Positions 50,701 to 59,263 of a DNA stretch of 64,000 nucleotides are shown piece after piece. Origin of the DNA: Thalassobacillus_A hwangdonensis (GTDB taxonomy: Bacteria; Bacillota; Bacilli; Bacillales; Halobacillaceae); contig NZ_JBHTKL010000006.1 in the NCBI RefSeq assembly GCF_042675915.1, positions 248,001-312,000 on the forward strand, written 5' to 3'. Every line of letters starts with the position of its first letter. Within the stretch, counting starts at the first letter, position 1. The notes beneath the pieces were generated by a model. That model did not search any database, was not told the origin of the DNA, and worked only from the letters and a program-made list of their open reading frames with translations. The position numbers and the translations under genes were made by a program.

Positions 50701-51243
50701 TTACCAAACGGATGCATATTTCTTACGGTATTTCGCATCCTGTTCTTTTTCGATCAAGTCCAAAGCTGTGCGCTTGATTTCCGGATCCTCGAGGTAATCA
50801 TAGAGACTACGCATCCCTTCCATGATATCGAAGCGGATCAGCGTGTAATTCTTTTCATCCTGACAATTTTCAAATCGGTTGGTAAGATGATCCATTACCA
50901 GCTGTTTATGTTCAGGTCCGGCCAGCCCGACTCGCCAAATAGCCTGCAGGCTGTGCCTTGCTGTAACGAATTTCGAATCGAACGTCACTTCCCACACATC
51001 GGGAAAATCATGAAGCATCCGATTCTCTGGATCACTGATCGCAAGCTGAGCAAGAAACTGTGCCGCTCGTGATCGCCGGTGTGCATCCTTATGGGTGAGG
51101 TCTGCCTTCAAATCGTCCCACACCTCGTACGCCCAATCTACTTCCTGTTCGGTTTCCGCCATTATATGTTGATAGGCTTCGTACTGACTTGTTTTATCCT
51201 TCGATTCGAGCTCCTCGAAATAGCGCTTCATCTCTTCATTCAT
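50701..51243 (-). CDS. HEAT-repeat-like helical protein
   Basis: 180 residues, start ATG 51243 after GAGGAGGGA; a 15-residue longer frame starts inside that ribosome binding site. The sequence is a string of amphipathic helices (VWDDLKADLTHKDAHRRSRAAQFLAQLAISD and similar), typical of HEAT/armadillo folds that bind proteins. No enzyme motif. Function unknown; no operon partner is clear. Confidence 0.65.
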   Translation of the reverse strand: MNEEMKRYFEELESKDKTSQYEAYQHIMAETEQEVDWAYEVWDDLKADLTHKDAHRRSRAAQFLAQLAISDPENRMLHDFPDVWEVTFDSKFVTARHSLQAIWRVGLAGPEHKQLVMDHLTNRFENCQDEKNYTLIRFDIMEGMRSLYDYLEDPEIKRTALDLIEKEQDAKYRKKYASVW

Positions 51244-51299
51244 ACCGTCCCTCCTCTCCTCTATCAGTATAGTACGATGTGTAGGCATCTAACCTTTAT

Positions 51300-52139
51300 T
51301 CATAAAGGAAGATGGTCAACTTTTTCAGGGTTATGTTTATTCAGCCAAACTTCTGCCTCTCCTATCATCCAATCTCCGAATTCATCCAAAAAAGAGAGGA
51401 TTTCCCCAGCATTTGAAGTGGGATTAATGGCATACACCAACGCTTGTCTCATCTTTTTCTGCTGATGAGGGTAGTACTGGGAAAATCGCTCATATGCCGG
51501 ATATAAATCCCTTGTATAGGTTTGTTCGTCAATTAAAACGAAGGCAAATCCGCACCTGACGATGATTTTCATGATCCACGTGCAACAATCCGCTATATCC
51601 TCCAGGTCCTCGTTATCGACAAGGTCTTCTTTTGCCTGCTGGATTTGACTTTTCAACTGGACGATATGTGCGTTCGCCAGCTTCTCATCGGGCTTATAAT
51701 CCGGCAGCGTCCCCTGCAGGTTTTCTCCATATAGGCAGACGCTATAGGTCTTGATCATGAACGGGATGATATGGAATCGACTTCTGTCAGCAACCTCCCC
51801 TAAAGGAAAGACTCCTGCTTCCACCCCATTTACAAAAGAAAAGCGTTCCGTGAGCTTCTCTTCAAGTGAATAGAGTCTCTCGAGCTCATCAGCACCCAAT
51901 GGAGTATGCGTTACAATGAGCAGATCGATATCCGAAACACCTTCGATCGCCAGCCCTCTCGGTAGAGATCCACGCAGATAAATGCTATGAATCTCCTTGG
52001 AAAAAGCAGCTATAATTTCATCTACCACAAAGGTTACTGCTTCTTTGAATCTTACATCGATCTTTTCCCAGCTGGATTCGTTTACGAGATATCCATCGTG
52101 ATTTACCTTGCAGACAGCTCCTATTCTCCTAATGTTCAT
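51300..52139 (-). CDS. Nucleotidyltransferase-domain protein
   Basis: 279 residues, start ATG 52139; the longer frame overlaps the DinB gene and is rejected. GSLPRGLAIEGVSDIDLLIV (~50-69) is the Pol-beta superfamily active-site motif with the two metal-binding Asp residues. A helical C-terminal domain includes CCTWIMKIIVRCGFAFVLID. Members adenylylate antibiotics or unknown substrates. It starts 2 nt after the DinB-family gene stop, so they are cotranscribed. Confidence 0.8.
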   Translation of the reverse strand: MNIRRIGAVCKVNHDGYLVNESSWEKIDVRFKEAVTFVVDEIIAAFSKEIHSIYLRGSLPRGLAIEGVSDIDLLIVTHTPLGADELERLYSLEEKLTERFSFVNGVEAGVFPLGEVADRSRFHIIPFMIKTYSVCLYGENLQGTLPDYKPDEKLANAHIVQLKSQIQQAKEDLVDNEDLEDIADCCTWIMKIIVRCGFAFVLIDEQTYTRDLYPAYERFSQYYPHQQKKMRQALVYAINPTSNAGEILSFLDEFGDWMIGEAEVWLNKHNPEKVDHLPL

Positions 52140-52140
52140 G

Positions 52141-52668
52141 TCATCGCTCCATTCCAGCATTCTCGTCGAGCATTTTTCGGATGATCCGGATTTGCCCACG
52201 GTGATTGATTTCATCCTCAAATACATGAAACCAGATGAAATAGTGATTGGAAGGCTGGTCCGCCCACATACAATCTTCGTACAACCAATCATCTTCAAAT
52301 CCAGCGAACTTCCGCAACGTCCGTCCCCTTACCTCTTCAAGCTTTGAAAGGTAAAATTCCAACGGCCGCCCTTTGATTTCTTTTCTCCCCTGGTCCCCGA
52401 GTGCATAGGCTGCTCCCCACTCCGCCATTTCCTGTTCATTCGGTCTCCTGCCATCAAAAAATTCGATTTGAAACCCTTTTTCGACAGCTGCCATATGTAG
52501 GAGTAATGCCCCGATACTATTGGCATTTTCACCAGGAAGATAATCCAGTTGTTCCGGAGTCAATCCTCTTACTGCATCTAGTGTCGTTTTTCGTGCGTAA
52601 TTCATCTGGGTTACCAGTTGTCCGATCTGTGGTGTGTAACCTTTTATAGTCTGTACTTTATATTCCAT
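52141..52668 (-). CDS. DinB-family (thiol S-transferase-like) protein
   Basis: 175 residues, start ATG 52668 after GGGGGTGAG. Four-helix bundle with LLLHMAAVEKGFQIEFFDG (His ligand ~57), and the C-terminal YFIWFHVFEDEINHRGQIRIIRKML (His ligands ~145-155). The three-His metal site places it in the DinB/YfiT superfamily, which includes bacillithiol S-transferases. Substrate unknown. Cotranscribed with the nucleotidyltransferase gene downstream. Confidence 0.85.
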   Translation of the reverse strand: MEYKVQTIKGYTPQIGQLVTQMNYARKTTLDAVRGLTPEQLDYLPGENANSIGALLLHMAAVEKGFQIEFFDGRRPNEQEMAEWGAAYALGDQGRKEIKGRPLEFYLSKLEEVRGRTLRKFAGFEDDWLYEDCMWADQPSNHYFIWFHVFEDEINHRGQIRIIRKMLDENAGMER

Positions 52669-52761
52669 GTACTCACCCCCATCATAACTTCATTTATTGT
52701 TCAGCAATACTAAAAAAATTCTAACATTTTCAAAAAGAATCACAACTATCGGATGGATGTA

Positions 52762-52790
52762 TTGACGGTATTTGGTAAGTAGGATAAGAT
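52762..52790 (+). promoter_or_regulatory. Promoter of the Mn riboswitch transcript
   Basis: -35 TTGACG (52762-52767), 17-nt spacer, -10 TAAGAT (52785-52790). The leader would run ~340 nt to the CNNM start codon. Confidence 0.75.
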
Positions 52791-52837
52791 GATTTTACAG
52801 TCAAGAGTATAGACTGTGATGATTAAGAATAAGATAT

Positions 52838-52952
52838 ACTCCAAAGGGGAGTAGCTTACAGTGACGTCGACAATACGTGGTCTCATTCAGAAGATCACCG
52901 GCTAAACTGGCAACTTCATGTTGTTTGCGAGACCTTTGCCACTATGGTAAAG
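52838..52952 (+). ncRNA. yybP-ykoY manganese riboswitch aptamer
   Basis: AAAGGGGAGTAGC (52843-52855), GTCGACAATACGTGG (52866-52880), ACCGGCTAAACTGGC (52897-52911) and TTTGCGAGACCTTTGCC (52924-52940) match the order of conserved blocks in the yybP-ykoY RNA. In this class Mn2+ (with Mg2+) docks two stem loops and prevents the downstream terminator. The controlled gene is a membrane metal-transport candidate, as expected. Confidence 0.9.
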
Positions 52953-52974
52953 GTAGTCATACTTTAATGTACAG

Positions 52975-53008
52975 ACCTTTACCAATCGTACTTGGTAAAG
53001 GTTTTTTG
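52975..53008 (+). terminator. Mn riboswitch terminator
   Basis: ACCTTTACCAA / TTGGTAAAGGT followed by TTTTT. The upstream copy GACCTTTGCC...GGTAAAGGT (52931-52954) can pair with the same sequences and act as antiterminator. Confidence 0.88.
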
Positions 53009-53136
53009 CTTTTCTCGAAAACTTATCGAAAAATAAACCAATGAGAAAGGAGTAAGCAGGCTGATGTAATTGTGTTGGTGGATAGTTAATGGAATGATTA
53101 CAAAACATTTTAAAAAAATTGCAAAGGGGATAAATT

Positions 53137-54414
53137 ATGGAAACGTCGATTAAGCTTGCAGCAGTGGCACTGTTGATCATTTTGACAGCGTTCTTTGTTG
53201 CAAGCGAATTTGCGATTGTAAAGGTAAGAAAGAGTAAGTTGGAATCTAAAGCAAATGAGGGAAACAAACGGGCAAAAGCAGCACTGAAGGTAACCAATAA
53301 CCTGGATTACTACTTGTCTGCGTGCCAATTAGGAATTACAATCACAGCCCTTGGATTGGGGTGGTTAGGTGAACCTACCCTTGAGGTACTGCTTCATCCA
53401 TTACTTGCGGGATTTGACTTGCCTTCTGGATTATCTCACACGATCAGTTTTGCCATCGCGTTTTTCATTATCACTTTCTTACATGTAGTATTAGGAGAAT
53501 TAGCACCGAAAACAATGGCTATCCAAAAAGCAGAATCCATTACATTGATGCTTACTCCTCCTTTAGTTCTCTATAGTAAAATCATGTACCCGCTGATCTG
53601 GTTGCTGAACGGTTCCGCTAACTTACTGATTCGTACGTTCGGTTATCAGACAGCTAGTGAATCCGATGAAGTCCATTCAGAGGAAGAACTACGTCATATC
53701 CTTTCAGAGAGCTATGAAAAAGGAGAAATCAACAAATCTGAATATGAATATGTCAATCGGATCTTCGAGTTCGATGAGCGTCTTGCTAAAGAAATCATGG
53801 TGCCCCGCACCGATATTTCTGTGATCGATATTGAAGACCCGATCCAGGAATCCATCATGCACATCAGGAATGAAAAATATACGAGATACCCGGTCGTTAA
53901 AGGCGATAAAGACCACATCATCGGTATCCTCCACATCAAGGAGCTCTTTCAACAGGACCTGGCAGGCTTGGAATCCTTGGAAGCATTCGTACATCCTGTG
54001 GAAAAAGTATTTGAGAACATTCCGATTCATGACCTGCTCATACGGATGCAGAAAGCAAAAACACAGTTAGTAGTGTTGACAGATGAGTATGGTGGAACAG
54101 CCGGAATCGTAACAGCCGAGGATATCGTTGAGGAAATCGTCGGTGATATCGGGGACGAATTCGATGAAGAAGATGAAACGATCATTGATAACGAAGATGG
54201 AACCTTTGTAGTAGATGGAAAATTATCCATTGCAGATGTCAATCATTACTTTAATATTGAATTGGAAAATGGGGACGTCGATACGATTTCCGGTTGGATA
54301 TTGAAGAACAACATAGACGCAAAAGAAGGTACCAAACTCATGCATAAGCTTTATCAATTCGAAATCATCCAAGTGGTGGATGATCAAATACGCAAGATAA
54401 AAGTATCAGCCTAG
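53137..54414 (+). CDS. CNNM/CorC-family membrane protein with CBS pair
   Basis: 425 residues, start ATG 53137 after AAAGGGG. DUF21/CNNM transmembrane domain (~1-195) with conserved ASEFAIVKVRKSKLE (~22-36) and LGELAPKTMAIQKAE (~117-131). CBS pair (~215-330) begins EIMVPRTDISVID and includes TDEYGGTAGIVTAEDIVEEIVGDI. A CorC_HlyC domain completes it (~345-420). Relatives export Mg2+ or other divalent cations (B. subtilis MpfA/YhdP); many are labelled hemolysin. Control by a Mn riboswitch suggests Mn2+ efflux here, which is an inference. Confidence 0.9.
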   Translation: METSIKLAAVALLIILTAFFVASEFAIVKVRKSKLESKANEGNKRAKAALKVTNNLDYYLSACQLGITITALGLGWLGEPTLEVLLHPLLAGFDLPSGLSHTISFAIAFFIITFLHVVLGELAPKTMAIQKAESITLMLTPPLVLYSKIMYPLIWLLNGSANLLIRTFGYQTASESDEVHSEEELRHILSESYEKGEINKSEYEYVNRIFEFDERLAKEIMVPRTDISVIDIEDPIQESIMHIRNEKYTRYPVVKGDKDHIIGILHIKELFQQDLAGLESLEAFVHPVEKVFENIPIHDLLIRMQKAKTQLVVLTDEYGGTAGIVTAEDIVEEIVGDIGDEFDEEDETIIDNEDGTFVVDGKLSIADVNHYFNIELENGDVDTISGWILKNNIDAKEGTKLMHKLYQFEIIQVVDDQIRKIKVSA

Positions 54415-54423
54415 AAATATAGT

Positions 54424-54460
54424 AAAAAGAGTGACATCCACAGACGGATGTCACTCTTTT
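54424..54460. terminator. Shared terminator, CNNM / lipoprotein gene
   Basis: AAAAGAGTGACATCC / GGATGTCACTCTTTT with a 5-6 nt loop, A- and T-runs on both strands. Confidence 0.9.
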
Positions 54461-54468
54461 CATTCACC

Positions 54469-54969
54469 CTAACCTTTTTCCTCATCCAGAGGTTCTTTCA
54501 ATGAATTTCCGATTACATCGCCATCGATCTCTTCCAAGTCTTCTGTCCCATCCTCATCAAAGCGCAATGTAACTTCCTCTTCGTTATCATCCAGCCTAAG
54601 TGTCAGAACAAACGCATCCTCTCTGTTAAAGGGTTCAGCTACGGATTGATTATCAACGAAAGTTACCCAATGCCCTTCACTGCCGTAGAACATAGAGGTA
54701 TGATACATCTTCGGTTTCTTTCTTAAACCTTTTATGTAAAAGTCCAAATCCACTTCCTGCCCATCCACCCATTTCTGAATATAAGGCTCATCATCCTTTT
54801 TATACGTTATATTAACCTTGTACCTTACGTGACCCTCCTCTTCCTGCTCCATGACAAGGGCAGTTTTCCAATTTTCATTTTCACCCTTAAACATCATCGG
54901 TTCTGTTTCTTCATTTTCACAACCCATCAAAACCAGCAAGAGCAATAACAAACTCCTTTTGAAAATCAT
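54469..54969 (-). CDS. Acidic lipoprotein, unknown function
   Basis: 166 residues, start ATG 54969 after AGGAGGAT. Signal MIFKRSLLLLLLVLMGC with lipobox LMGC, then CENEETEP. The body is beta-rich and very acidic (e.g. LDDNEEEVTLRFDEDGTEDLEEIDGD split near the end). No domain recognised. Monocistronic and convergent with the CNNM gene. Confidence 0.7.
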   Translation of the reverse strand: MIFKRSLLLLLLVLMGCENEETEPMMFKGENENWKTALVMEQEEEGHVRYKVNITYKKDDEPYIQKWVDGQEVDLDFYIKGLRKKPKMYHTSMFYGSEGHWVTFVDNQSVAEPFNREDAFVLTLRLDDNEEEVTLRFDEDGTEDLEEIDGDVIGNSLKEPLDEEKG

Positions 54970-55163
54970 CCAATCCTCCTGCTCCTCTAAGTAGTAAAAT
55001 CGATTCTACTATTCCCTTAATAGAAAAGAAACCGCTGTCATCAGAAAATCTTCAAATAGTTTAGAAGAATCGCTGAAATACGGTTGTTTCCGCCAAAAAA
55101 TCCTGATAGGATATTCTCTAATACTTTACAGCACAAAACTATCATCAAGAAGGGAACTTGCAC

Positions 55164-56537
55164 ATGAACCAGAAAATCAGCTTCTCAACGTATGCAGCAA
55201 TCGGGACAATGTTGTTCGGAATTTTCTTCGGAGCAGGCAACCTCATCTTTCCAATTCAGCTTGGCCAGCTCGCCGGAACCTCATTTTGGCCGGCACTGAT
55301 CGGCTTTCTCGTGACAGCAATCGGCCTGCCGCTGATGGGAGTCCTGGCAATTGCACTGTCAGGCAGTAAAGGACTGCATGACTTGGCAAGCAGGGTCCAC
55401 CCTATATTCGGAATCACCTTTGCTATCATGCTTTATTTGACCATTGGACCTTTCTTCGCCATTCCAAGGACGGCGACTGTTCCGTTCACCGTCGGATTTG
55501 AGCCATTCATCAACCCTGGTCAGAGTGGACTTTGGCTTGCATTGTTCAGCTTCATTTTCTTTGCAATCGTCTATTATTTTTCACTGAACGCAGCCAAAGT
55601 CATGGATATCATCGGCAAGTATTTGACGCCGACGTTCCTGTTGTTCTTATCGATTCTGATCATCACTGCGATTGTGAAGCCGATGGGCAGCTTCGGAGAA
55701 CCTCAAGGAGATTATGCAGCTCTTCCATTCATGACCGGCTTCCAAGAGGGATATAACACGATGGATGCCCTCGGGGGACTGGCTATTGGAATCATCGTCA
55801 TAAATGCCATTCGGAATCTTGGGATTACCGATAGGAAAGCAATCGCACAAGCGACCTGGAAATCAGGCATTTTCGCAATGGGACTGATGATGCTGATTTA
55901 CGGATTGATCACGTACATGGGCGCATCCAGTGTCTCAGCAGTCGGAACATTGGAAAATGGCGGATTGACTTTCGCAGCAGTTTCCCAGTATTATTTCGGT
56001 CCATTCGGTTCAATTCTGCTAGCGATCATCATCGTGCTCGCCTGTGTGAAAACCAGCATTGGACTGACGATCGCATGCAGTGAATTTTTCCATGAGGTGT
56101 TTCCGAAAGTCAGCTATAAGACATTCGTGCTACTGCTTTCACTCGTTTCTTTCACTGTCGCCAACTTCGGATTGACCAACATCATCGAATTCGCCATACC
56201 TGTTCTGATGTTCCTGTATCCATTGGCAATCGTGCTGATCCTGTTAGGCCTAAGCTCCAGGTTGTTCAACCATAAGCGCAGTGTTTATGCAGGTGCGATG
56301 GCATTGACGTTTTTCGTAAGTATCATTGATGGTTACACTACATTGACGTCTACGATTGCAGGCTTGAATAATTCCATGTTGGAGGCTGTACGAACGATGT
56401 ATGCAACCTATCTTCCGTTGTATGACATCGGGTTGGGATGGATGCTTCCTGCAATAGCCGGAGCCATCATCGGTTACATGTTGAATCGTGGAAGCAAAAC
56501 AGATGCACCAGTTTTACAGGAAAATGTATCACATTAA
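55164..56537 (+). CDS. brnQ: Branched-chain amino acid carrier BrnQ
   Basis: 457 residues, start ATG 55164 after GAAGGGA. Twelve membrane segments. The N-terminal FFGAGNLIFPIQLGQLAG (~22-39) and GPFFAIPRTATVPFTVG (~96-112) motifs are those of the LIVCS family, which import Leu, Ile and Val with Na+ or H+. Monocistronic. I see no T-box or leucine-responsive leader in the 194 bp upstream. Confidence 0.93.
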   Translation: MNQKISFSTYAAIGTMLFGIFFGAGNLIFPIQLGQLAGTSFWPALIGFLVTAIGLPLMGVLAIALSGSKGLHDLASRVHPIFGITFAIMLYLTIGPFFAIPRTATVPFTVGFEPFINPGQSGLWLALFSFIFFAIVYYFSLNAAKVMDIIGKYLTPTFLLFLSILIITAIVKPMGSFGEPQGDYAALPFMTGFQEGYNTMDALGGLAIGIIVINAIRNLGITDRKAIAQATWKSGIFAMGLMMLIYGLITYMGASSVSAVGTLENGGLTFAAVSQYYFGPFGSILLAIIIVLACVKTSIGLTIACSEFFHEVFPKVSYKTFVLLLSLVSFTVANFGLTNIIEFAIPVLMFLYPLAIVLILLGLSSRLFNHKRSVYAGAMALTFFVSIIDGYTTLTSTIAGLNNSMLEAVRTMYATYLPLYDIGLGWMLPAIAGAIIGYMLNRGSKTDAPVLQENVSH

Positions 56538-56560
56538 AGAAACCATTAATTCCCTAACAA

Positions 56561-56602
56561 AAAGCAGAACGCACGGACAATATACGCCATGCGTTCTGCT
56601 TT
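56561..56602. terminator. Shared terminator, brnQ / HIT-like gene
   Basis: AAAGCAGAACGCA / TGCGTTCTGCTTT perfect 13-bp stem with a 16-nt loop between convergent genes. Confidence 0.85.
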
Positions 56603-56603
56603 A

Positions 56604-57092
56604 TTATTTGTCGTTCAATTCTACAGTAAGGGTATGGATTGCTTCCATCACTTCCTGCACATTCTCTTTATCATTCATTTCATTTCTGGCGTGAAGCAAT
56701 ATCGGTCGAACAGACTCTACAGAGCGCCCGAACTCATACATCCATTCATAGCGTGGCACCATCCAAGTATGAAAATGATGGGTAGTGTCTTCGTTATAAA
56801 AATAATAAACATACTCTATACCCAGCACTTCTCTTTGAGCTTTTCTTATCCTGGTCATGACATTTATGTAATCTAACCTTTCAGCCTCGGTCAACTCATC
56901 AAGACTTTTGATGTGCCTTTTTGAAGCTAGTATAATCAACCCTCTTATTGGGTAAGCAACGTCCTGATGAGCATGAAAGTGCTCTGTTTCAACTACGACA
57001 CCACCATCAGGATCAACTAAACCACTTGTCAGTGCACAGCTGAGACACTCAACCTCTACTGTATTTCCATTTGATAAGGTTATTTTTCTCAC
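56604..57092 (-). CDS. HIT-like protein with incomplete histidine triad
   Basis: 162 residues from GTG 57092 (AGGAGAGA upstream). The N-terminal CLSC pair and the beta-alpha-beta core (GLIILASKRHIKSLDEL) fit HIT-superfamily enzymes. The active site reads THHFHTWMVPRYEW (~107-120): HxH is present but the third His is replaced by Trp, so this may resemble HxHxQ-type nucleotidyl hydrolases/transferases or a divergent member. Substrate unknown. Confidence 0.7.
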   Translation of the reverse strand: MRKITLSNGNTVEVECLSCALTSGLVDPDGGVVVETEHFHAHQDVAYPIRGLIILASKRHIKSLDELTEAERLDYINVMTRIRKAQREVLGIEYVYYFYNEDTTHHFHTWMVPRYEWMYEFGRSVESVRPILLHARNEMNDKENVQEVMEAIHTLTVELNDK

Positions 57093-57187
57093 ATGTATTC
57101 TCTCCTAAACAAAATTTCCGATAAATGAAATCGAAGACTACTCTAAGGTCTGAAAACATTTATAAAGTAGTCTTCATAGTTAAAATG

Positions 57188-57526
57188 TCAGCCACGCTTA
57201 ACTGTATCGTTCAATCTCGTACGATACTTATCTGTCCAAGTTTTCTCTTCCCTCACTAAATCATCGCAGAAAGCGGCTACGTCTTCGCCGGTAAGGTCAG
57301 TGACTTTTTTACCTTCCGCTGCACCTTGTTCGAATAGGTCAAGGATTCCACTAAAAATACGATGGACATCCTTCCACTCTGAAGGACCGCCAGTAGTCCA
57401 CATATACTTTTGAATCGCTTTGTATGCATTATGGTATTCACTCGGAAGCGCCTTCGCGCGTGCCTCCATCGCTCTCCATTCCCGCTTATCTTCAATACTT
57501 CCAATAATTTTTTCAAGAAAACTCAT
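57188..57526 (-). CDS. DUF1048-domain protein
   Basis: 112 residues, start ATG 57526, 7 nt after AAAGGAG and overlapping the PadR gene by 14 bp. MSFLEKIIGSIEDKREWRAMEARAKALP is the typical DUF1048 start; the body is helical. DUF1048 genes commonly pair with PadR regulators, as here. The role is unknown; it may modulate the regulator or an associated membrane process. Confidence 0.87.
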   Translation of the reverse strand: MSFLEKIIGSIEDKREWRAMEARAKALPSEYHNAYKAIQKYMWTTGGPSEWKDVHRIFSGILDLFEQGAAEGKKVTDLTGEDVAAFCDDLVREEKTWTDKYRTRLNDTVKRG

Positions 57527-57863
57527 CTTCATTCTCCTTTACACTTGAATTTTTCAATTCGTTAATCGTACTTGAAACAAATTCCCATTTTCCCCAAAAG
57601 GTTTCAAGGTGGGCTTTACCTGCTGCGTTGAGTGTGTAGAATTTTCTCGGCGGTCCCATTGTAGATGGCTTTTTCTCGATATCCACCAATTCGTTTTTTT
57701 CAAGACGCATGGTGATTGTATAAACGGTTCCTTCCACCACATCAGTGAAGCCAAGTTTCCGCAGCTGTTGAGTGATTTCATAGCCGTATGTTTCGCCTCG
57801 ACTGATGATCTCAAGCACACAACCCTCAAGCACCCCTTTCATCATTTCTCGGAAATTACTCAT
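57513..57863 (-). CDS. PadR-family transcription regulator
   Basis: 116 residues, start ATG 57863 after TGGAGGAAG. LEGCVLEIISRGETYGYEITQQLRKLGFTDVVEGTVYTITMRLEKNELVDIEK spans the winged helix; the C-terminal helix (~85-110) provides dimerisation. PadR proteins repress drug or stress genes and release on ligand binding. The operon promoter carries a long dyad over the -10 box (57915-57933), so autorepression is likely. Confidence 0.9.
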   Translation of the reverse strand: MSNFREMMKGVLEGCVLEIISRGETYGYEITQQLRKLGFTDVVEGTVYTITMRLEKNELVDIEKKPSTMGPPRKFYTLNAAGKAHLETFWGKWEFVSSTINELKNSSVKENEDEFS

Positions 57864-57914
57864 GTTCTTCCTCCATTTTTCAGTACTCTGTATCACCGGT
57901 ATTCAGTATTACTT

Positions 57915-57949
57915 ATTACTAGTATATAGTAATACTTAATAGTGCGCAA
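57915..57949 (-). promoter_or_regulatory. PadR operon promoter and operator
   Basis: Minus strand -35 TTGCGC (57949-57944), 17-nt spacer, -10 TATACT (57926-57921). The dyad ATTACTA-GTATA-TAGTAAT (57915-57933) is centred on the -10 box. Confidence 0.65.
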
Positions 57950-57955
57950 CGTCAA

Positions 57956-58681
57956 TCAACGGAAAAATTCTACGACGGAAATCATGCTTAACAATCCAAG
58001 TATGAATGCAAACGTTGCAGATCGTTCATATCCATGCCCGTGTGTTTCTGGAATCAATTCCTTATACACGATGAACAGCATCGCGCCAGCGGCAAATGCC
58101 AGCCCGTAGGGGACCAGGGCCAAAGCCAGTCCGATCATGTGGTACCCGAAGAAGCTGGCCACTACTTCAATCAGCCCCGTCAATGTGGCGATGAGGATCG
58201 CTCTTCCTTTTCCAGTTCCTAGATTGACGAGAAACAGCGCCACGAGGAACCCCTCAGGCGCATTCTGTAATCCGATTGATAAAGCAACGACAAGACCTAG
58301 GCTTTCATTTTCACTGGCAAAACTTGCGCCGACGGATAATCCCTCCGGCACATTATGTATCGTCATCGCTGACACCATCATCAACGCTTCATTTGGAACG
58401 AGCGCTCGTCCCGGATGCGGATTCAAATCCACGTGAGGCAGCAGTTTTTCTATGATATTCAATAAAAGAGCTCCACCAAGCACACCAAAAAACAACTCCC
58501 ATAGATTGGTAAGCTTCAAGGATTCAGGAATCAAAGCATAAGTAGACGCAGCCACCATGATCCCGGCTGTATATGCCAGCAATACATCCATTCTCCTGTG
58601 AGAAAGGTTGTTCAAAAACAGGACCAGCAATGCCCCGAGACCCGTCGACAAAGCACATAACCACATTACCCATACATTCAT
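57956..58681 (-). CDS. ZIP-family metal transporter
   Basis: 241 residues, start ATG 58681. Eight hydrophobic segments; helix 4 has MTIHNVPEGLSVG (~127-139) and helix 5 has GLQNAPEGFLVA (~158-169). In typical ZIPs both carry His for the M1/M2 metal sites; here the second has Gln-Asn, as in the ZupT/GufA-like subgroup variation. It imports (or, in GufA members, moves) Zn2+, Mn2+ or Fe2+. Regulation not visible. Confidence 0.87.
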   Translation of the reverse strand: MNVWVMWLCALSTGLGALLVLFLNNLSHRRMDVLLAYTAGIMVAASTYALIPESLKLTNLWELFFGVLGGALLLNIIEKLLPHVDLNPHPGRALVPNEALMMVSAMTIHNVPEGLSVGASFASENESLGLVVALSIGLQNAPEGFLVALFLVNLGTGKGRAILIATLTGLIEVVASFFGYHMIGLALALVPYGLAFAAGAMLFIVYKELIPETHGHGYERSATFAFILGLLSMISVVEFFR

Positions 58682-58753
58682 CCTTGACCATCCTTCCACT
58701 GCAGTTCCTATAAGATATGTACTTGTCCTGGAATTAGAATGATCTCCGCGCAC

Positions 58754-58784
58754 AAAAAAATGCCCAGATCAGCACTGGACATTA
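58754..58784 (-). terminator. Terminator of cwlJ-like gene
   Basis: Minus strand TGTCCAG / CTGGGCA (one G-U) with a 7-nt loop, then TTTTTTTG. Confidence 0.8.
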
Positions 58785-58795
58785 AAGTATTACCG

Positions 58796-59230
58796 CTAAT
58801 ATACACTGGCACATGTTCCAGCAGCAGGTTCATAGTAACAATGATTTTTGAACTGACCCGAAAATGGCTGACCATACCATGACGGAGGGCATGGTGCATA
58901 GGGATTGAAATACCACAATGCATATTTCGCAGGATGCTGACGCCAGTAGTTTAAATTCTGCCTCGCCAGTCGTTTCTCTACAGACCGCGCTCTGTTATAA
59001 AAGAGGTTCCCCTTCTGAACCGCTTCGAAAGAATAATTCCCACCTTGCACTTGGAAAATGACTTGGCGAATGGTCCTTACATCCGTGAAATCCAGGCAAC
59101 TTGCTTTCGCACGGTTGACGATGACATTTCCGACGTAAAGCATTCCCTGTTTTCCTTCTCCCTCAGCTTCTGCCCGCATCATCCGCGCCATCAATGCAAC
59201 GTCTGCATCCGTATATTTCACTATTGACAT
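58796..59230 (-). CDS. cwlJ: Spore cortex-lytic enzyme CwlJ
   Basis: 144 residues, start ATG 59230 after GAGGTGA; B. subtilis CwlJ is 142 residues. Hydrolase_2 fold with MARMMRAEAEGEGKQGMLYVGNVIVNRA (catalytic Glu in the AEAEGE region, ~21-26) and GNYSFEAVQKGNLF, and the CwlJ-type end with WYFNPYAPCPPSWYGQPFSGQFKNHCYYEP. It degrades spore cortex peptidoglycan containing muramic lactam during germination, and is activated by Ca-DPA. No gerQ follows, unlike the usual cwlJ-gerQ pair. Confidence 0.9.
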   Translation of the reverse strand: MSIVKYTDADVALMARMMRAEAEGEGKQGMLYVGNVIVNRAKASCLDFTDVRTIRQVIFQVQGGNYSFEAVQKGNLFYNRARSVEKRLARQNLNYWRQHPAKYALWYFNPYAPCPPSWYGQPFSGQFKNHCYYEPAAGTCASVY

Positions 59231-59247
59231 ATTTTCACCTCAAGATT

Positions 59248-59255
59248 AGTGTATG
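59248..59255 (-). promoter_or_regulatory. Candidate sigma-E -10 box of cwlJ
   Basis: Minus strand CATACACT resembles the sigma-E -10 consensus, and cwlJ of B. subtilis is a sigma-E gene. No clear -35 match is visible 14-15 nt upstream, so this is tentative. Confidence 0.3.
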
Positions 59256-59263
59256 AATGAAAC

